Assembly: GCA_032433765.1 (NCBI GenBank)
Contig: JAVIAB010000156.1
Location: 84,675,015 to 84,739,014 of the forward strand
Length of the DNA: 64,000 nt
Reading direction: 5' to 3'
From: Megaustenia siamemsis
Taxonomy: Eukaryota; Mollusca; Gastropoda; Stylommatophora; Ariophantidae
Made by a program: the position numbers and the translations under genes
Shown here: one piece after another, positions 48,560-59,700 of the stretch
Numbering within the stretch: position 1 is the first letter of the stretch
Layout: every line of letters starts with the position of its first letter
The notes under the pieces: generated by a model
Told to the model about the DNA's origin: nothing
Seen by the model: only the letters and a program-made list of their open reading frames with translations
Databases searched by the model: none

Positions 48560-48854
48560 GTAGTAGGAAACCCTTATGCAGAGCTTCGTAACAGCAGGCA
48601 ATCTGACCATCAGAAGTGGTCCCCTTCGATTAAGTATTTTTGCCCTTCACCTTCTTGTCACTCTAGGGAGGTGATAATGTGGTCTAATTGTTTACGTCAT
48701 TATATAATGTGACCTTTCTCTGTACACCACAATTTTATGTGAGATCGTTGGTCAATTATTTACATGTTGTGTCATCCTTACTCATGTTTGCTGTTTCCAT
48801 GTAGACTCCAAATCAATATCTTTCATGCCTAAACTTGAATTCGTTATATCTTTG
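48560..48854. other. Unassigned interval
   Basis: Unique sequence between two 30-bp arrays. Nothing recognised. Confidence 0.4.
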
Positions 48855-49921
48855 CACATGTTGACTTGACAGCTCTACATTCCACACATGTTGACTTGAC
48901 AGCTCTGCATTCCACACATGTTGACTTGACAGCTCTGCATTCCACACATGTTGACTTCACAGCTCTACATTTCCCAGATGTTAACTTGACAGCTCTACAT
49001 TTCCCAGATGTTAACTTGACAGCTCTACATTTCCCAGATGTTAACTTGACAGCTCTACATTCCACAGTTGTTAACTTGACAGCTCTATATTTCCCAGATG
49101 TTAACTTGACAGCTCTGCATTCCACACATGTTGACTTCACAGCTCTACACTCCACACATGTTGACTTGACAGCTCTACATTTCCCAGATGTTAACTTGAC
49201 AGCTCTACATTTCCCAGATGTTAACTTGACAGCTCTACATTTCACAGATGTTAACTTGACAGCTCTACATTTCCCAGATGTTAACTTGACAGCTCTACAT
49301 TTCACAGATGTTAACTTGACAGCACTACATTTCACAGATGTTAACTTGACAGCTCTACATTCCACACATGTTGACTTCACAGCTGTACATTTCCCAGATG
49401 TTAACTTGACAGCTCTACATTTCACAGATGTTAACTTCACAGCTCTACATTTCACAGATGTTAACTTGACAGCTGTACATTTCACAGATGTTAACTTGGC
49501 AGCTGTACATTTCACAGATGTTAACTTCACAGCTCTACATTTCACAGATGTTAACTTGACAGCTGTACATTTCACAGATGTTAACTTGACAGCTGTACAT
49601 TTCACAGATGTTAACTTGACAGCTCTACATTTCCCAGATGTTAACTTGACAGCTCTACATTTCCCAGATGTTAACTTGACAGCTGTACATTTCCCAGATG
49701 TTGACTTGACAGCTGTACATTTCCAGATGTTAACTTGACAGCTGTACATTTCCCAGATGTTAACTTGACAGCTGTACATTTCTCAGATGTTAACTTGACA
49801 GCTGTACATTTCCCAGATGTTAACTTGACAGCTGTACATTTCACAGATGTTAACTTGACAGCTCTACATTTCCCAGATGTTAACTTTACAGCTCTACATT
49901 TCCCAGATGTTAACTTCACAG
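48855..49921. repeat. 30-bp minisatellite, about 35 copies
   Basis: Unit TACATTTCCCAGATGTTAAC then TTGACAGCTC, with CACACATGTTGACTT variants concentrated at the left end and TTCACAG variants in the middle. Frames of about 290-310 codons are open on both strands simultaneously (plus HFPDVNLTAL, minus KLTSGKCRAV), which argues for repeat periodicity rather than coding. Confidence 0.97.
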
Positions 49922-50067
49922 CTTCAAGCATCTGTATATCGCAGCAACCTGAATAAGTACTGCACAGATTTGTGCCTTCCACATAAACCAATTCAATCAA
50001 TTTGGCCCAGGTCACGTTATTCTGTCTTGGCCTCTAACTCGACACACTTGTTTTTATTTTTCTAGAC
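49922..50067. other. Short spacer
   Basis: Unique sequence. It ends in TTCTAGAC, the left target duplication of the hAT element that follows. Confidence 0.5.
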
Positions 50068-50290
50068 CAGAGGTTCTAAAAAGTTCGTTACCCTGAACCC
50101 CACATTCAACACCCCCCCCCCCCCCCCCAATTAAACACTTTTTGTAGTCGCGGACCCCCCGGATTGATTTTCTTTGTGCTTTAATTCATTCATTCTTTCT
50201 GTGTATCTAGCTACAACAACATGACACCACTCTCTGATGTTACTAGTTGTTACTTCTAATTGTGTTTAAATGGAATAGTTTTTTTTATAT

Positions 50291-50322
50291 CTGATGAAGG
50301 CTTCTTTTGCCGAAACGCTGTA
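50291..50322 (+). ncRNA. Hammerhead-ribozyme-like motif (candidate)
   Basis: CTGATGA, then A-GGC-TTCTTTT-GCC, then GAAAC, then GCT and GTA. This has the order of a hammerhead core: CUGAUGA, a 3-bp stem II, GAAA, a 2-bp stem III with a triloop, and a GUA cleavage triplet. Such minimal type I motifs are known from Penelope-like retroelements. Weak points are one extra A before stem II and poor pairing for stem I (TATAT against GTTTG). It may be inactive or coincidental. Confidence 0.3.
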
Positions 50323-50448
50323 GTTTGTTTTTGTTTTTCTGTTAGTTTTGTTGCTCAGTACATTTTACATTATTTTCTTGTTTCCTGCAGCTACACACGC
50401 GGCCTCATATCTCATATTTGTTATATTCTATATCTGTGCAGTTTAATA

Positions 50449-52069
50449 GATTTTGAAGCTGAAACACCAGCAGCAGAATTAGATGTAAATTTAGATGACT
50501 TCACCTTGAGTGAAATAGAAACCACCTTAAAGCTAATGACCAATAACAAGGCTGCTGGAGAGGATAAGTTAACAGCTGAGATCCTCAAGGCAATTGATAG
50601 CCATAATTTAATACATCTCCAAAAAATGTTCAACATCATTTGGAAAACAGAGAAGACGCCTCATAAATGGAAAAAGGAATCATTGTTAAGATCCCAAAAA
50701 GGGCAATCTTAGAGATTGTAACAATTGGAGAGGCGTGACACTTTTGTCAGTTGCCTCAAAATTATTCTGTAAAATCATCCTAAATAGAATAAAGGATTCA
50801 ATAGATACAGTAATGCGTGAAGAACAGGCTGGGTTAGAAAAGGGAGAAGCTGTCTTGACCACATTTTCACTCTACGACTTATATTGGAGGAACACATTGA
50901 AAAGCAAAAACCTTTTGTACTTAACTTCATCGACTTCAAAAAAGCATTTGATAGTATTCATAGAGATTCTTTGTGGAAAATTCTGAAGCAATATGGCTTA
51001 CCATAAAAATCATAAATATTATCAAAGACATGTATGATGGTTACACATGTGCAGTTCGAACAGAGGAAGGACTGAGCGAATGTTTCCCAATAGAAACTGG
51101 GGTTAAACAAGGATGTATTTTATCGCCCTTGTTATTGGAATTGTTATGGACTTCATAATGAAGAAATGCTGCACTGGTAATAAAGGCATCGAATGGATAC
51201 AAGGAGACCATTTGGAGGACCTGGACTTTGCTGATGACATAGTTCTCATCAGCAATCAGATAAAAACGATGCAGGAAAACACAAATGAACTATCATCAAT
51301 AGCCAGCAAAATTGGGCTTGAGGTCAATCATGAAAAGACTAAAGTCATGAAAAGTTTAATTCCAACAAGTGACAAAATATACATGGAAAACAAACCAGTA
51401 GAAGAGATCGATCACTTCATCTATCTTGGAAGTCACATTGATCGAGAAGGGGATACGAGCAAAGAAATTAGAATCAGACTGGCTAAAGCAGCAATGTCTT
51501 TCAGAAGCCTTGAAAAGTTGTGGAAATCAAAACTCATTAGCACAAACACAAAACTTAGGCTATTCAAATCAAATGTACTATCAACCCTTACGTATGCGTG
51601 TGAAAGCTGGAAAACAACAAGAGATATAGAAACAAAGTTGAACGCATTCGAAAATAAATGTCTAAGGAAAATACTTGGTATAGAATGGAACGAATTCAAA
51701 CAAACGAGGAAATTAGAGAAATCGCCAATCAACCACTAATATCTTCAGTAATAAAGAAAAGACGATGGTCATACGTTGGACATGTGATGAGAAGAGATAA
51801 TAATCGAATAGCAAAGCAAGCCCTCATATGGGAAACAACAGGTAAAAGAAAAAGAGGAAGACCCAGGGAGACACTGAGAAGAACATTGATGAGAGAGGCA
51901 AGAGCAGCAGGAATCGGCTCCCTCAATGAGATAGAACTGCTTGCACAGAACAGAGACAGATGGCGAGATTTGATAAAATATCTTTAAAGAAAATTGTTAG
52001 AACAAAAATTCATATAGGAGAAGGTGTATCTTGGTCTACGCCCTATGGGCCGGTTACGGCTCGAAAGGT
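50449..52069 (+). pseudogene. Non-LTR retrotransposon RT, nearly complete but frameshifted
   Basis: Motifs appear in order in shifting frames: LSEIETTLKLMTNNKAAGED and KLTAEILKA (motif 1 region), NWRGVTLLSVASKLFCKIIL, EEQAG, FIDFKKAFDSIHRDSL (motif A, 50926-50973, with the catalytic Asp), ETGVKQGCILSPLL (near 51100-51135), LEDLDFADDIVLIS (motif C, near 51213-51254), IDHFIYLGSHIDREGD, TYACESWKTTRD, NKCLRKILGIEWNEF, RRWSYVGHVMRRDNN and KRKRGRPRETLRRT, ending DRWRDLIKYL at about 51987. At least four frameshifts and a stop near 51002 inactivate it. No endonuclease remains. The 3' end (CCGGTTACGGCTCGAAAGGT, then ATAGATAGATAG) looks like a genuine tail. Confidence 0.92.
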
Positions 52070-52192
52070 CAATAGATAGATAGATATCTGTGCTGATCTC
52101 CTTATACTATTCTTCAAATCATTACTGACCCCTTGTGATGGCATCGCGGACCCCTGGGGTGGGGGCCACGGACCACAGTCTGAGAAAAGCTG

Positions 52193-52477
52193 CTCTAGAT
52201 AGTTGTTGGTCAGAATCCCAGAGACACCTTGATTCATGACAAAACTAAACTTCAAGTTAAGAGACCGCTTTGACGTTTCAATCCCCAATCCCCATTTAAA
52301 TGCAGATACAATACTGACATAAATGACAACACATGACATACTTACACAGATCCCACACCAGCAAGAGTGCCAGCCACACACCACGCGTCATAGTCAATCT
52401 GTCATGTAAAATACATGTCATTATGTAGTAATAACAGATGACAATACATAATGACATTTAGAAAATACTGATTACAT
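52193..52477. other. Unassigned interval between two hAT elements
   Basis: Unique sequence. A 113-codon minus-strand frame at 52043-52384 straddles element boundaries, so it is unlikely to be real. Confidence 0.4.
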
Positions 52478-53410
52478 CAGCGGTAGGCAATCTACGGCCC
52501 GCCCAACTGTTTTGACGGGACATGTTCTTGATCTTAAAATATCTCCAGACTATGAGATGTCTACATTAGACCAACGCTTGTGAATGCTAATTATGTCAGA
52601 TCTAGCCCTCGGTGTCCTCATAGTTATCAGATCTAGCCCTCGGTGTCCTCATAGTTGTCAGATCTAGCCCTCGATGTCCTCATAGTTGTCAGATCTAGCC
52701 CTCGATGTCCTCATAGTTATCAGATCTAGCCCTCGGTGTCCTCATAGTTGTCAGATCTAGCCCTCGCTGTCCTCATAGTTGTCAGATCTAGCCCTCGCTG
52801 TCCTCATAGTTGTCAGATCTAGCCCTCGGTGTCCTCATAGTTGTCAGATCTGGCCCTCGGTGTCCTCATAGTTGTCAGATCTAGCCCTCGGTGTCCTCAT
52901 AGTTGTCAGATCTAACCCTCGCTGTCCTCATATTTGTCAGATCTAGCCCTCGCTGTCCTCATAGTTGTCAGATCTGGCCCTCGCTGTCCTCATAGTTGTC
53001 AGATCTGGCCCTCGCTGTCCTCATAGTTGTCAGATCTAACCCTCGCTGTCCTCATAGTTGTCAGATCTAGCCCTCGCTGTCCTCATAGTTGTCAGATCTG
53101 GCCCTCGCTGTCCTTATAGTTGTCAGATCTAGCCCTCGCTGTCCTCATAGTTGTCAGATCTAGCCCTCGCTGTCCTCATAGTTGTCAGATCTGGCCCTCG
53201 GTGTCCTCATAGTTGTCAGATCTAGCACACGGTGTCCTCATAGTTGTCAGATCTAGCCCTCGATGTCCTCATAGTGGTCAGATCTAGCCCACGGTCTCCT
53301 CATAGTTGTCAGATCTAGTCCTCGATGTCCTCATAGTTGTCAGATCTAGCCCACGATGTCCTCATAGTTGTCAGATCTGGCCCCAGAAAATAAAAGGTTG
53401 CCCACCCCTG
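52478..53410. mobile_element. hAT-like MITE expanded by an internal minisatellite
   Basis: The left end is CAGCGGTAGGCAATCTACGG then CCCGCC. The right end reads inward CAGGGGTGGGCAACCTTTTA. Both match the ends of the 30634-30886 MITE. The possible 8-bp flanks GATTACAT and TATTAAAT agree at six positions. About 120 bp of left arm and 30 bp of right arm surround a 31-bp array. Without the array the element would be close to the size of its relative. Confidence 0.8.
52596..53383. repeat. 31-bp minisatellite, about 25 copies, inside the MITE
   Basis: Unit TCAGATCTAGCCCTCGGTGT then CCTCATAGTTG, with GGTGT, GATGT and GCTGT variants and TCTGGCC or TCTAACC changes. The MITE at 30634-30886 contains a single related stretch (GGCCCTCGGCGTGTTCCTAG, TTTTCAAATCTGACCCTC), which identifies the unit as amplified MITE subterminal sequence. 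Confidence 0.95.
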
Positions 53411-53440
53411 TATTAAATAAATAAAATACATAATTTACAC

Positions 53441-55154
53441 TCACCAGGTGGACTCACTCACCAGGTGGACACACTCACCAGGTGGACTCACTCACCAGGT
53501 GGACTCACTCACCAGGTGGACACACTCACCAGGTGGACACACTCACCAGGTGCACACACTCACCAGGTGGACTCACTCACCAGGTGGACTCACTCACCAG
53601 GTGCACACACTCACCAGGTGGACACACTCACCAGGTGGACTCACTCACCAGGTGGACACCACTCACCAGGTGGACACACTCACCAGGTGGACTCATTCAC
53701 CAGGTAGACTCACACACCAGGTGGACACCACTCACCAGGTGGACACACTCACCCGGTGGACACAAACTACCAGGTGGACTCACTCACCAGGTGGACTCAC
53801 TCACCAGTGGACACACTCACCAGGTGGACACACTCACCAGGTGCACACACTCACCAGGTGGACTCACTCACCAGGTGGACTCACTCACCAGGTGCACACA
53901 CTCACCAGGTGGACACACTCACCAGGTGGACTCACTCACCAGGTGGACACCACTCACCAGGTGGACACACTCACCAGGTGGACACACTCACCAGGTGGAC
54001 TCATTCACCAGGTGGACACACTCGCCCGGTGGACTCACTCACCAGGTGGACACCACTCACCAGGTGGACACACTCACCAGGTGGGACTCACTCACCAGGT
54101 GGACACCACTCACCAGGTGGACACACTCGCCCGGTGGACACACTCACCAGGTGGACTCATTCACCAGGTAGACTCACACACCAGGTGGACACCACTCACC
54201 AGGTGGACACACTCACCAGGTGGACTCATTCACCAGGTGGACACACTCGCCCGGTGGACACACTCGCCAGGTGGACTCATTCACCAGGTGGACACACTCA
54301 CCCGGTGGACACACTCGCCAGGTGGACTCATTCACCAGGTGGACACACTCGCCCGGTGGACACACTCGCCAGGTGGACTCATTCACCAGGTGGACACACT
54401 CGCCCGGTGGACACACTCGCCAGGTGGACACACTCGCCAGGTGGACTCATTCACCAGGTGGACACACTCGCCCGGTGGACACACTCGCCAGGTGGACTCA
54501 TTCACCAGGTGGACACACTCGCCCGGTGGACACCTCGCCAGGTGGACTCACTCACCAGGTGGACTCACTCACCAGGTGGACTCACTCACCAGGTGGACTC
54601 ACTCACCAGGTGGACTCACCTACCAGGTGGACACACTCACCAGGTGGACTCACCTACCAGGTGGACACACTCACCAGGTGGACACACCTACCAGGTGGAC
54701 ACACCTACCAGGTGGACACACCTACCAGGTGGACTCACTCACCAGGTGGACTCACTCACCAGGTGGACTCACCTACCAGGTGGACACACTCACCAGGTGG
54801 ACACACCTACCAGCTGGACACACTCACCAGGTGGACACACTCACCAGGTGGACACACCTACCAGGTGGACTCACTCACCAGGTGGACACACTCACCAGGT
54901 GGACTCACTCACCAGGTGGACACACCTACCAGGTGGACACACTCACCAGGTGGACACACCTACCAGGTGGACACACTCACCAGGTGGACTCACTCACCAG
55001 GTGGACTCACTCACCAGGTGGACTCACTCACCAGGTGGACTCACTCACCAGGTGGACACACTCACCAGGTGGACACACCTACCAGGTGGACACACTCACC
55101 AGGTGGACACAACTACCAGGTGGACACACCTACCAGGTGGACACACTCGCCAGG
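53441..55154. repeat. 17-bp minisatellite, about 100 copies
   Basis: Unit CACCAGGTGGACTCACT, alternating ACTCACT and ACACACT, with GCACACA, CGCCCGG and CCTACCAGG variants. The variants are grouped: CTCGCC/CGCCCGG near 54120-54540 and CCTACC from 54600 on. Because 17 is not a multiple of 3 and the unit has no plus-strand stop, all three plus frames are open for 340-570 codons. Confidence 0.98.
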
Positions 55155-55639
55155 CTTGTATAAAGGCAATGAGAAGAAAGTATGCGGATCTTGTGATCTG
55201 ATCACCAGACTGAGATCCGTCAAACAAGTGTTCTGCCCCTTAGCTTAATAACACTATAAGGGGCGGGCCGGCCTGGGTCATGACCCCAAGAATTGGCCCA
55301 CTACTGAGTCTAGCCTTAAAGATCAGGAAATGTCCAGGATAAAATAGACAAGGTGCTGGTCTGCACGAGACATGTGTTTGAGCCTACAGTCCCCTAGCTA
55401 GTCACACGTGTCTCTGACACCTGAAGAATCGTCCTCTGTGTGCTACCGGAAGTCGTAAGTGGCTAGTTGTTGTTGCCCTGTGTGTTGTCGACTTCTGGAG
55501 AGGCACGAACCAAACTCACATCGGTGCACTATTTTATGTATGGATTTTTCTTCTTTCCTTCACCATGTGCCTTTCAGCGTCGAGGGGAGAGACTATTTGT
55601 GTCTGCTGCTGCTCAATTGACCTCTCCTGCTGTTATGTT
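55155..55639. other. Unassigned interval
   Basis: Unique sequence with a short GC-rich patch (GGGGCGGGCCGGCCTGGGTC near 55260). A frame at 55467-55721 is not recognised. Confidence 0.4.
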
Positions 55640-55800
55640 TACTAGTGTTTCTAATATTCTGTCAATCTATCTTTTTTTCGTGGTCGGCCCTTATGTCTGG
55701 TGTTCTCGTTACGTTTATTGAAGGCTCGTGTTGTGTTGGTCTTTCTGTCCCATCACGTGGCCAAACCATTGTATGTGTTATTTCTTTATGTACTATATGG
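55640..55800 (-). pseudogene. Tiny non-LTR C-terminal remnant (tentative)
   Basis: Minus-strand codons give FGHVMGQKDQHNT and, in another frame, HKGRPRKKDRLTEY. These resemble the GHVMR and GRPR blocks of non-LTR C-termini seen elsewhere in this window. The order and spacing fit, but the match is short and frameshifted. Confidence 0.45.
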
Positions 55801-55959
55801 CAGGGATTATTCATAGCTTATTTCTCAGTTCTCCCTTTCTCATTTGATCATTCGGGCTGAGTGGACTATTCTCAACAAAACCAAGATAGTTTTGTCTTAT
55901 GACTTTCTCTTATTCTTTGTTTATTGTTTATTCTGTTTATTGTATGTATAATCATGAAT

Positions 55960-56755
55960 CGCCACAATTATAGAACTGGAGATCAATTGGAAATGTTTCA
56001 ACATAAAAAAACAGGATGTTAGTCAAGGTTGCGTGCTGGGAACAGATTTATTTAACATGTATAGTGATATTATTTTAAAATCCATAAGGGGCATGCCAAC
56101 AATTGGAGGTCATAATATAAATAATCTAAGGTATGCTGATGACACAGTCTTAATCGCTAAGAGTGAAAATGAGTTACAAGAAATGTTGGACATTATAGTG
56201 AAAGAAAGCAAAAATAGAGGACTCAGCCTTGGTAGCAAAGAGACAAATGTAATTGTAACAACAAAGAAAAGACAAGTGGAACAATATTAAAACAGGTACA
56301 TGAATTTGGTTATTTGGGAACAATGTTAACCTCAGATGGTAGATGTACAACAGAGGTGAGATGCAGAATGGCTCAGGTAAAAGCAGCTTTCCAAAATATG
56401 AGAAAGATACTGTGTAATCAATTTATTTTTGACAACAGAAACACCAAAAAGAGTTATTAAATGTTATGTAGAGCCAGTCTTAACATATTGATGTGTATCA
56501 TGGACAATAGGACAACGGACAAGAGGATCACTGGAGTCTGTAGAAATGTGGTTTTACAGAAGAATGTTGAGAATACCATGGACAGCTAAGAAAGGTAGTG
56601 AAAACTACCTGAGAGAGGCCAAAGTAGAAAGAGAGCTGATCTCCAATATTAGGAAGAGACAATCATCATCGTTTGGCCATGTAATGAGAAGGGAACAGCT
56701 GGAATATATTGTGACAACTGGGAAAATTGAGGGACGAAGAGATAGAGGGAACTAA
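55960..56755 (+). pseudogene. Non-LTR retrotransposon RT fragment (YADD)
   Basis: Starts IIELEINWKCFNI then DVSQGCVLGTDLFNMYSD (motif B region, with GT in place of the usual SP). It continues INNLRYADDTVLIAKSENEL (YADD codons at 56132-56143) and, after a frameshift, FGYLGTMLTSDGRCTTEVRC. After further stops it reads WFYRRMLRIPWTAKKGSENY, SSSFGHVMRREQLEYIVTTG and KIEGRRDRG. The endonuclease and RT motif A are missing upstream, and the sequence runs directly into a 47-bp array. It is closer to the element at 40875-41773 (LRYADDTVLxAxxxxxLQ) than to the one at 50449. Confidence 0.88.
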
Positions 56756-59700
56756 CTCTAACTCCTGCTATCTATTACTGTCAGCTCATGTCCCTTCACT
56801 AACTATAACACCTACTATCTATTACTGTCAGCTCATGTCCCTTCACTAACTCTAACTCCTGCTATCTATTACTGTCAGCTCATGTCCCTTCACTAACTAT
56901 AACACCTACTATCTATTACTGTCAGCTCATGTCCCTTCACTAACTCTAACACCTTCTATCTATTACTGTCAGCTCATGTCCCATCAATAACTCTAACACC
57001 TTCTATCTATTACTGTCAGCTCATGTCCCATCACTAACTCTAACTCCTGTTATCTGTTACTGTCAGTTCATGTCCCATCAATAACTCTAACTCCTGCTAT
57101 CTATTACTGTCAGCTCATGTCCCATCACTAACCACACTCCTGCTATCTATTACTGTCAGCTCATGTCCCATCACTAACTCTAACTCCTTCTATCTATTAC
57201 TGTCAGATCATGTCCCTTCACTAACTCTAACACCTGCTATCTATTACTGTCAGCTCATGTCCCTTCACTAACTCTAACACCTACTATCTATTACTGTCAG
57301 CTCATGTCCCTTCACTAACTCTAACACCTTCTATCTATTACTGTCAGCTCATGTCCCATCACTAACTGTAACTCCTGCTATCTATTACTGTCAGCTCATG
57401 TCCCATCACTAAAGACACTCCTGCTATCTATTACTGTCAGCTCATGTCCCTTCACTAACTCTAACACCTGCTATCTATTACTGTCAGCTCATGTCCCATC
57501 ACTAACTCTAACTCCTACTATCTATTACTGTCAGCTCATGTCCCTTCACTAACTCTAACTCCTGCTATCTATTACTGTCAGCTCATGTCCCATCACTAAC
57601 TCTAACTCCTACTATCTATTACTGTCAGCACATGTCCCTTCACTAACTCTAACACCTACTATCTATTACTGTCAGCTCATGTTCCTTCACTAACTCTAAC
57701 ACCTTCTATCTATTACTGTCAGCTCATGTCCCATCACTAACTCTAACTCCTGCTATCTATTACTGTCAGCTCATGTCCCATCACTAACTACACTCCTGCT
57801 ATCTATTACTGTCAGCTCATGTCCCATCACTAACCACACTCCTGCTATCTATTACTGTCAGCTCATGTCCCATCACTAACTCTAACTCCTGCTATCTATT
57901 ACTGTCAGCTCATGTCCCTTCACTAACTCTAACACCTACTATCTATTACTGTCAGCTCATGTCCCATCACTAACTATAACTCCTGCTATCTATTACTGTC
58001 AGCTCATGTCCCTTCACTAACTCTAACACCTACTATCTATTACTGTCAGCTCATGTCCCATCACTAACCACACTCCTGCTATCTATTACTGTCAGCTCAT
58101 GTCCCATCACTAACTCTAACTCCTACTATCTATTACTGTCAGCTCATGTCCCTTCACTAACTCTAACACCTACTATCTATTACTGTCAGCTCATGTCCCA
58201 TCACTAACTCTAACTCCTGCTATCTATTACTGTCAGCTCATGTCCCATCACTAACCAAACTCCTGCTATCTATTACTGTCAGCTCATGTCCCTTCACTAA
58301 CTCTAACACCTACTATCTATTACTGTCAGCTCATGTCCCATCACTAACTCTAACTCCTACTATCTATTACTGTCAGCTCATGTCCCTTTACTAACTCTAA
58401 CACCTACTATCTATTACTGTCAGCTCATGTCCCATCACTAACTCTAACTCCTGCTATCTATTACTGTCAGCTCATGTCCCATCACTAACTCTAACTCCTA
58501 CTATCTATTACTGTCAGCTCATGTCCCATCACTAACTCTAACTCCTGCTATCTATTACTGTCAGCTCCTTTCTTTTCACTAACCACACTCCTGCTATCTA
58601 TTACTGTCAGCTCCTTTCTTTTCACTAACCACACTCCTGCTATCTATTACTGTCAGCTCATGTCCCATCACTAACCACACTCCTGCTATTTATTACTGTC
58701 AGCTCATGTCCCTTCACTAACTCTAACACCTGCTATCTATTACTGTCAGCTCATGTCCCATCACTAACTCTAACTCCTACTATCTATTACTGTCAGCTCA
58801 TGTCCCATCATAACTCTAACTCCTGCTATCTATTACTGTCAGCTCCTTTCTTTTCACTAACCACACTCCTGCTATCTATTACTGTCAGCTCATGTCCCAT
58901 CACTAACCACACTCCTGCTATTTATTACTGTCAGCTCATGTCCCTTCACTAACTCTAACACCTGCTATCTATTACTGTCAGCTCATGTCCCATCACTAAC
59001 TCTAACTCCTACTATCTATTACTGTCAGCTCATGTCCCATCACTAACTCTAACTCCTACTATCTATTACTGTCAGCTCATGTCCCTTCACTAACTCTAAC
59101 ACCTACTATCTATTACTGTCAGCTCATGTCCCATCACTAACTCTAACTCCTGCTATCTATTACTGTCAGCTCATGTCCCATCACTAACCACACTCCTGCT
59201 ATCTATTACTGTCAGCTCATGTCCCATCACTAACTCTAACTCCTGCTATCTATTACTGTCAGCTCATGTCCCATCACTAACCACACTCCTGCTATCTATT
59301 ACTGTCAGCTCATGTCCCTTCACTAACTCTAACTCCTGCTATCTATTACGTTCAGCTCATGTCCCTTTACTAACCACACTCCTGCTATCTATTACTGTCA
59401 GCTCATGTCCCATCACTAACCACACTCCTGCTATCTATTACTGTCAGCTCATGTCCCTTCACTAACCACACTCCTGATATCTATTACTGTCAGCTCATGT
59501 CCCATCACTAACTCTAACTCCTGCTATCTATTACTGTCAGCTCATGTCCCTTCACTAACTCTAACTCCTGCTATCTATTACTGTCAGCTCATGCCCCATC
59601 ACTACCACACTCCTGCTATCTATTACTGTCAGCTCATGTCCCTTCACTAACCACACTCCTGCTATCTATTACTGTCAGCTCATGTCCCATCACTAACCAC

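Larger units (their letters stand above)
50068..52192. mobile_element. hAT element split by a non-LTR retrotransposon
   Basis: The left end is CAGAGGTTCTAAAAAGTTCG. The right end reads inward CAGCTTTTCTCAGACTGTGG. Flanks TTCTAGAC (50060-50067) and CTCTAGAT (52193-52200) share TCTAGA, the core of the 8-bp target duplication favoured by many hAT elements. Both arms contain GCGGACCCC. Remaining hAT sequence is about 120 bp on the left (with a 17-C run) and about 100 bp on the right. The middle is occupied by an RT element. No transposase is present. Confidence 0.7.

Noticed and set aside
48844..49779. 290- and 311-codon frames on opposite strands
   Set aside because: Simultaneous opening on both strands follows from the 30-bp period. 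No flanking coding sequence.
52043..52384. 113-codon minus-strand open frame
   Set aside because: It spans the RT element tail, the right hAT end and flanking DNA, so it is a chance frame across boundaries.
53448..55248. Three plus-strand open frames of 571, 481 and 342 codons
   Set aside because: They are the same 17-bp repeat read in three frames; a 17-bp unit without stops leaves every frame open. No start context, no non-repeat domain.
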